A DNA stretch of 8,854 bases from Comamonadaceae bacterium (GTDB lineage Bacteria; Pseudomonadota; Gammaproteobacteria; Burkholderiales; Burkholderiaceae_C). The stretch is from positions 1-8,854 of the forward strand of contig CANIRI010000079.1 in assembly GCA_947469815.1 (NCBI GenBank), written 5' to 3'. Shown piece after piece: positions 6,023 through 8,854 of this stretch; position 1 is the first letter of the stretch, and each line of letters opens with the position of its first letter. The position numbers were made by a program, and so were the translations under genes. The notes beneath the pieces were generated by a model. It saw only the letters and a list, made by a program, of their open reading frames with translations. It did no database searches and was not told the DNA's origin.

Positions 6023-6889
6023 ATGTCTTCACCAACCCGGATTCCAGTCAGTCTGGAATTCTTCCCCCCGAAAACGGCGCAAGCCGCCGCCACACTCCCC
6101 CTGACCCGTCAGGCTCTGTATCCGCTGCAACCCGCGTTCTGCTCCGTGACGTATGGGGCAGGTGGCAGCACGCAGGCTGGCACCTTTGCCACGGTGGCCG
6201 ACATCCTGACCGAAGGCTGCGAAGCCGCTGCGCATTTCACCTGCATCAACGCCACCCGCGCTTCGGTGCGCGCGCAATTGCAGCAACTGCGGACCATGGG
6301 CGTGCGCCGTCTGGTCGCCTTGCGGGGCGATTTGCCTGCGGGCTACCAAGGCGGCGACTTCCGCTACGCCGCTGAGCTTGTCGCGTTTATCCGCGAGGAA
6401 ACCGGCAGCCATTTCCGCATCGAAGTGGCCGCCTACCCCGAGGTGCATCCGCAGGCTGTCAGCGCGCGGGACGACGCACAGGCCTTCGCCGCCAAGGTGC
6501 GCGCCGGTGCCGACGGTGCGCTGACGCAGTACTTCTACAACGCCGACGCTTATTTTCGTTTTGTGGACGAGGTGCATGCCTTGGGTGTGGATGTGCCGGT
6601 GGTGCCGGGCATTCTGCCCATCGGCAACGCGGCGCAGTTGATCCGCTTCTCCGACGCCTGCGGGGCCGAGATTCCGCGCTGGCTGCGACTGCGTTTGCAG
6701 GGCTTTGGCGATGACTTGGCTGCTGTGCATGCCTTCGGTTTGGATGTGCTGACCGACTTGTGTGAGCGGCTGCGCGCGGGCGGCGTGCCGGGCTTTCACA
6801 TCTACACCATGAACCAGAGCGCGCCGACCTTGGCGCTGTGTGAGCGCTTGGGGCTGGTGCGAACCTTGCCGCAGGCGCTGGCCGCTTAA
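6023..6889 (+). CDS. metF: 5,10-methylenetetrahydrofolate reductase
   Basis: A 288-residue MetF, the FAD-dependent enzyme that reduces 5,10-methylene-THF to 5-methyl-THF, the methyl donor for methionine synthase. The TIM-barrel family motifs are in order: SLEFFPPKT with Glu12 corresponding to the proton-donating Glu of E. coli MetF, SVTYGAGGST (41-50), FTCINATR, ALRGDLP (99-105, with the flavin-tuning Asp103), AAYPEVHPQA, TQYFYNADAYFRFVDE, VPGILPI and the C-terminal FHIYTMNQ (usually FYTLN). Length matches bacterial enzymes, which lack the SAM-binding regulatory domain of the eukaryotic protein. ATGAG (6012-6016) lies 6 bases before the start. It is the last gene of the riboswitch-headed ahcY-tlyA-metF unit and converges on rlmJ with 17 bases between stops. 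No terminator hairpin is seen in that gap. Confidence 0.96.
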   Translation: MSSPTRIPVSLEFFPPKTAQAAATLPLTRQALYPLQPAFCSVTYGAGGSTQAGTFATVADILTEGCEAAAHFTCINATRASVRAQLQQLRTMGVRRLVALRGDLPAGYQGGDFRYAAELVAFIREETGSHFRIEVAAYPEVHPQAVSARDDAQAFAAKVRAGADGALTQYFYNADAYFRFVDEVHALGVDVPVVPGILPIGNAAQLIRFSDACGAEIPRWLRLRLQGFGDDLAAVHAFGLDVLTDLCERLRAGGVPGFHIYTMNQSAPTLALCERLGLVRTLPQALAA

Positions 6890-6906
6890 GCCGCAAGCCC
6901 CGCTGG

Positions 6907-7800
6907 TCAGGAACCGCTGTCGAGTGTGGAGCTGGCGTTGCCGTCCTGGGCCAGAACGGCGGCGAGTTGCGGCAGGGCGTCTTTGAGCGCAGCTTTGAGC
7001 GTGAAGGGCGGGTTGATCAGAAACACCCCGCTGGCGGGCAGGCCAGGCCGCACGGTCTGGCCGTCATCGCCCAAAAGCAGCTTGCTCGATTTGACGGTGA
7101 GCGTGGCGTGTAACCAGGCTTTGCCGGCTTTCATGGCCAGCGACTTGAGCTTGCGCGGCACGTCATGCGCCTCGGGACGCGGGATGATCGGGTACCAGAC
7201 CATATAGGTGCCCGTGGCAAAACGCAGTAGCGCGTCGGCCACCATGGCGTTCAGGCGCGGGTAATCGGTTTTGATCTCATAACTCGGGTCACAAAGCAGC
7301 AGCGCGCGTCGCGTGGGGGGTGGCAAAAATTTGCGTACGCCTTCAAAGCCGTCTTCGCGCAGCACCGCGACCTGCCGCCCCGCCTCGAGCTGGGCGATAT
7401 TGGCCGCCAGGGTTTTCGCGTCGGTGGGGTGGAGTTCAAAGGCCTTGAGCTTGTCGCGCCCGCGCAGTTGCTGCTGGATGATGAACGGCGAGCCCGGGTA
7501 GACGCGCGCCTGCGGCCCCGTATTGAAGCTCGCCACCATGTCCGCGTAATCCTGCACCACTGGAGTGAGAACCTGGCCGCCAGCGTGTGCCGCCATCAGT
7601 TTCACAAAGCCCTGCGCCGCCTCGGCGCTGGTTTGCGCGTAATCGCCGTCGAGGCGGTACAGGCCCGCTCCTGCGTGGGTATCTAAAACAGTAAAGGGCG
7701 TGTCTTTTTGCGCCATGTGCTTGAGCACGGCCAGCAAAATGGTGTGCTTGAGCACATCGGCATGGTTGCCTGCGTGGAAGGCGTGGCGGTAACTGAACAT
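6907..7800 (-). CDS. rlmJ: 23S rRNA (adenine(2030)-N6)-methyltransferase RlmJ
   Basis: A 297-residue RlmJ/YhiR homologue (E. coli about 280). RlmJ methylates N6 of A2030 in 23S rRNA using SAM. The N-terminus MFSYRHAFHAGNHADVLKH is diagnostic, followed by VLDTHAGAGLY (SAM site), YPGSP, ELHP and ALLLCDPSYEIKTDYPR, the catalytic motif IV at 171-175, where a Ser replaces the second Pro of the usual DPPY. YMVWYPI and the family's C-terminal GVFLINPPF follow. The tail after about residue 285 is Ser/Asp-rich and not conserved. The start at 7800 is fixed by homology; the open frame continues upstream to 7920 but that part overlaps the divergent lipoprotein gene. No Shine-Dalgarno is obvious; instead a CGGGG/CCCCG inverted repeat (7802-7817) sits directly ahead of the start. 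Confidence 0.95.
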   Translation of the reverse strand: MFSYRHAFHAGNHADVLKHTILLAVLKHMAQKDTPFTVLDTHAGAGLYRLDGDYAQTSAEAAQGFVKLMAAHAGGQVLTPVVQDYADMVASFNTGPQARVYPGSPFIIQQQLRGRDKLKAFELHPTDAKTLAANIAQLEAGRQVAVLREDGFEGVRKFLPPPTRRALLLCDPSYEIKTDYPRLNAMVADALLRFATGTYMVWYPIIPRPEAHDVPRKLKSLAMKAGKAWLHATLTVKSSKLLLGDDGQTVRPGLPASGVFLINPPFTLKAALKDALPQLAAVLAQDGNASSTLDSGS

Positions 7801-7852
7801 GCGGGGATGGTACCCCGTCAACTCCCATGTTCTTTCATTAGACTTAAACCAG

Positions 7853-8071
7853 ATGTCCAAGATGTTTTCACCGCTCGTTGTGTTGTTAGTCCTGCCCCTG
7901 GGCGGCTGCGGGCTGGTCACAACCCAGTCGGTTTACGAAGGTTTTCGCACACAGCAACGCATCAAAGACGCGGGGTCACAGGTATCGCCTGATGCGCCCG
8001 GGTCGTACGATGCCTACCAGAAAGAGCGGGAGAAGGGGAAATCTGCACCTGAGGAAATTGAACAACCCTGA
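7853..8071 (+). CDS. Small putative lipoprotein (72 aa)
   Basis: The ORF encodes a lipoprotein signal peptide, MSKMFSPLVVLLVLPLGGC, with a lipobox-like LGGC ending at Cys19, followed by about 53 mature residues that are polar and charged (RTQQRIKDAG, a DAYQKEREKGK stretch, acidic end EEIEQP). Gly at +2 would allow outer-membrane sorting. I do not recognise a named family, though short lipoproteins of this type, with a YEGFRTQQRIKD-like segment, look like conserved hypothetical proteins. Starts at 7853 and 7862 are both possible; neither has a clear ribosome site. It is divergent from rlmJ, with about 52 bases between the two starts. Location is predicted as membrane-anchored in the periplasm; function is unknown. 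Confidence 0.75.
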   Translation: MSKMFSPLVVLLVLPLGGCGLVTTQSVYEGFRTQQRIKDAGSQVSPDAPGSYDAYQKEREKGKSAPEEIEQP

Positions 8072-8087
8072 TCGGGCGCGCCGGGGT

Positions 8088-8101
8088 TTGATCCAGGTCA
8101 T
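8088..8101 (+). promoter_or_regulatory. Candidate FNR/Anr-type binding site
   Basis: TTGAT-CCAG-GTCAT matches the TTGAT-N4-ATCAA palindrome bound by FNR/Anr regulators: the left half is perfect and the right half matches 3 of 5 bases. It lies 103 bases before the start codon of the eRF1-like gene, in the only sizeable gap on that side. A clear promoter at a standard distance was not identified, so this is a candidate only. Confidence 0.4.
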
Positions 8102-8203
8102 GCAAACGCGTTTTGCTCTCGGGACAAGCGCACAAGCGCGCCGCGGCGAATCACAATCGGTGTAAGCACTTTTGCTCTATCGCCAAATGCAGGAACCGCC
8201 TCA

Positions 8204-8587
8204 ATGTCCCATTACCACGCTGTCGTCTGGATCGACCATGTGCAAGCCCACGTCATCCACTTCAGCCCCGACGGTGTCGAGAAGTTTGTGGTCCAGCCCC
8301 ACCACCCGCACCACAAGTTGCACTCTACGGCTGGAACCCTCGGTGACGGCCGACTGCCCGAAGACAAGGACTACTACCACCGCGTGGCACAGGCCCTGGC
8401 AGGGGCGCACGAGATTTTGGTTGTCGGCCCCGCCCAGGCCAAGCTGCACCTGGTGAAACACATCCACGCCCACGACCATGCCCTGGTTCCCAGATTGGTG
8501 GGCGTGGAGACCGTGGATCACCCCTCGGATGGCCAGCTGGTGGCGTATGCGCGCAAATATTTTCGAGCCAAAGACGTGATGCTCTAG
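8204..8587 (+). CDS. Histidine-rich eRF1/Pelota-like ('translational machinery') protein
   Basis: A 127-residue protein beginning MSHYHAVVWIDH and ending with VGVETVDHPSDGQLVAYARKYF. This pattern matches, as far as I can recall, a short proteobacterial family often labelled 'translational machinery protein' and related to the middle domain of eRF1/Pelota. The fold would be a small alpha/beta unit: an N-terminal strand (HAVVWID), a central EILVVGPAQAKLHLVKHI segment and the C-terminal VETVDHP motif. The activity of the family is not established. The start is supported by AGGA (8191-8194) 9 bases upstream. Eighteen of 127 residues are His, including a cluster HHPHHKLH at 33-40 and KHIHAHDH in the centre. 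The upstream FNR-like site suggests expression under low oxygen or stress. Assignment to the family is moderately sure, function is not. Confidence 0.75.
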   Translation: MSHYHAVVWIDHVQAHVIHFSPDGVEKFVVQPHHPHHKLHSTAGTLGDGRLPEDKDYYHRVAQALAGAHEILVVGPAQAKLHLVKHIHAHDHALVPRLVGVETVDHPSDGQLVAYARKYFRAKDVML

Positions 8588-8629
8588 CGCTGCCGCAAAG
8601 AGCCCAGGAAAACCCAGACTCACGCCAGT

Positions 8630-8635
8630 TACAAT
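8630..8635 (+). promoter_or_regulatory. Candidate -10 element of the tRNA-Phe promoter
   Basis: TACAAT, 5 of 6 matches to the -10 consensus, ends 9 bases before the tRNA. It is followed by the GC-rich stretch CCCGCC, the kind of discriminator associated with stringently controlled stable-RNA promoters. No good -35 hexamer is visible at 16-18 bases upstream. Confidence 0.45.
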
Positions 8636-8644
8636 CCCGCCTCT

Positions 8645-8720
8645 GGCCCGGTAGCTCAGTCGGTAGAGCAGAGGATTGAAAATCCTTGTGTCGGTGGTTC
8701 GATTCCGCCCCAGGCCACCA
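8645..8720 (+). tRNA. tRNA-Phe (anticodon GAA)
   Basis: A complete 76-base tRNA with encoded CCA. Acceptor arm GGCCCGG (8645-8651) faces CCAGGCC (8710-8716); the D-stem is GCTC/GAGC (8654-8657, 8666-8669). The anticodon stem is GAGGA/TCCTT with loop TTGAAAA, placing GAA at 8678-8680. The variable loop is GTGTC, and the T-arm is GGTGG/CCGCC with loop TTCGATT; discriminator A is followed by CCA. All conserved positions for tRNA-Phe are present. The fifth acceptor pair is C8649 opposite A8712, a mismatch where related tRNAs have a Watson-Crick pair. Confidence 0.97.
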
Positions 8721-8725
8721 GATTT

Positions 8726-8763
8726 ACACCGTAGTTTCGCGAGGTACTACGGTGTTTCTTTTT
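8726..8763 (+). terminator. Intrinsic terminator of tRNA-Phe
   Basis: A perfect 10-bp stem, ACACCGTAGT (8726-8735) with ACTACGGTGT (8746-8755), a 10-base loop, then TTCTTTTT (8756-8763). It begins 5 bases after the tRNA CCA end. On the opposite strand the stem is followed by AAATC, so it should terminate only in the tRNA direction. Confidence 0.88.
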
Positions 8764-8854
8764 GTACTGCCGGCGGGTTCAGAACCGCCAACACTTCCGT
8801 CAGGGACGTCCCTTCAAAGTTGGGGCTTTCGCCAATCTCCTCAAACGGATGCCC
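8747..8854 (-). CDS. C-terminal end of an unidentified protein (truncated by window edge)
   Basis: On the minus strand an open frame enters from the right edge and runs 35 codons to TAG at 8749-8747. The peptide reads HPFEEIGESPNFEG, then TSLTEVLAVLNPPAVQ, then KETP. Its composition and codon use look like real coding sequence, whereas the plus strand here has no plausible gene. I do not recognise the family from this short tail. It converges on tRNA-Phe, and its last codon and stop lie within the 3' arm of the tRNA terminator hairpin. Confidence 0.6.
   Translation of the reverse strand, partial: GHPFEEIGESPNFEGTSLTEVLAVLNPPAVQKETP

Noticed and set aside
7802..7817. CGGGG-ATGGTA-CCCCG inverted repeat in front of rlmJ
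   Set aside because: Only a 5-bp stem with no T-run. It is too short to call an operator or terminator without comparative support.
7801..7920. Upstream extension of RlmJ by 40 codons
   Set aside because: The family's N-terminus begins at MFSYRHAFHAGN; the extension overlaps the divergent lipoprotein gene and has no conserved sequence.
8075..8082. GGCGCGCC palindrome after the lipoprotein gene
   Set aside because: An 8-base palindrome with no T-run is expected by chance in GC-rich sequence and gives no terminator.
8113..8346. 77-codon plus-strand open frame overlapping the eRF1-like gene
   Set aside because: It overlaps the better-supported gene in another frame, and its peptide is Arg/Pro/Cys-rich as in shadow frames.
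8645..8854. Integration (att) site at the tRNA-Phe 3' end
   Set aside because: No integrase, no repeat of the tRNA 3' end and no composition change are seen; the terminator follows directly.

Overview
The window reads as a chromosomal segment of a high-GC betaproteobacterium, most likely Burkholderiales and probably Comamonadaceae (Rhodoferax, Polaromonas or Acidovorax type). This rests on the GC-rich codon use, the protein similarities (YhdP, AhcY and RlmJ of betaproteobacterial type), an S-adenosylhomocysteine (SAH) riboswitch of the kind known upstream of ahcY in this group, and -10 elements of the TAGAAT/TACAAT type. No mobile element, CRISPR array, integrase or phage gene was seen, and no stretch longer than about 210 bases lacks an annotated feature.

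Left part (1-3424) carries envelope and metabolite-repair genes. The C-terminal part of a YhdP-type AsmA-like protein runs in from the left edge. A nitrilase-superfamily amidase follows after 26 bases, probably in the same transcript. A very small minus-strand membrane protein (2113-2280) converges on the amidase with 5 bases between stops, and its 5' end overlaps the 5' end of the divergent lipoprotein gene mltA (lytic transglycosylase A).

Centre (3425-6889) is the most informative part: a methyl-cycle operon. A SAH riboswitch occupies the leader of ahcY (SAH hydrolase). ahcY, tlyA (S4-domain/FtsJ-type rRNA 2'-O-methyltransferase) and metF (methylenetetrahydrofolate reductase) follow with gaps of only 25 and 23 bases. 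AhcY removes SAH, MetF supplies the methyl group for remaking methionine, and TlyA is a SAM consumer that generates SAH, so the unit can be read as SAH-sensing control of the activated methyl cycle. The leader also holds two alternative pairings that suggest how the switch may act: a hairpin that competes with the riboswitch pseudoknot, and a 7-bp complement between the leader and the ahcY Shine-Dalgarno/spacer region.

Right part (6890-8854) holds rlmJ (23S rRNA A2030 N6-methyltransferase) on the minus strand, convergent with metF, and a small lipoprotein divergent from rlmJ. Next is a histidine-rich eRF1-like protein preceded by a candidate FNR/Anr box, then a tRNA-Phe(GAA) gene with an unusual acceptor-stem mismatch. 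The tRNA has its own strong intrinsic terminator, and the stop codon of a convergent, truncated minus-strand gene lies inside that terminator hairpin. Apart from the riboswitch mechanism and a few odd protein insertions, the region looks like core chromosome. I do not see a wholly new multi-gene system in it.
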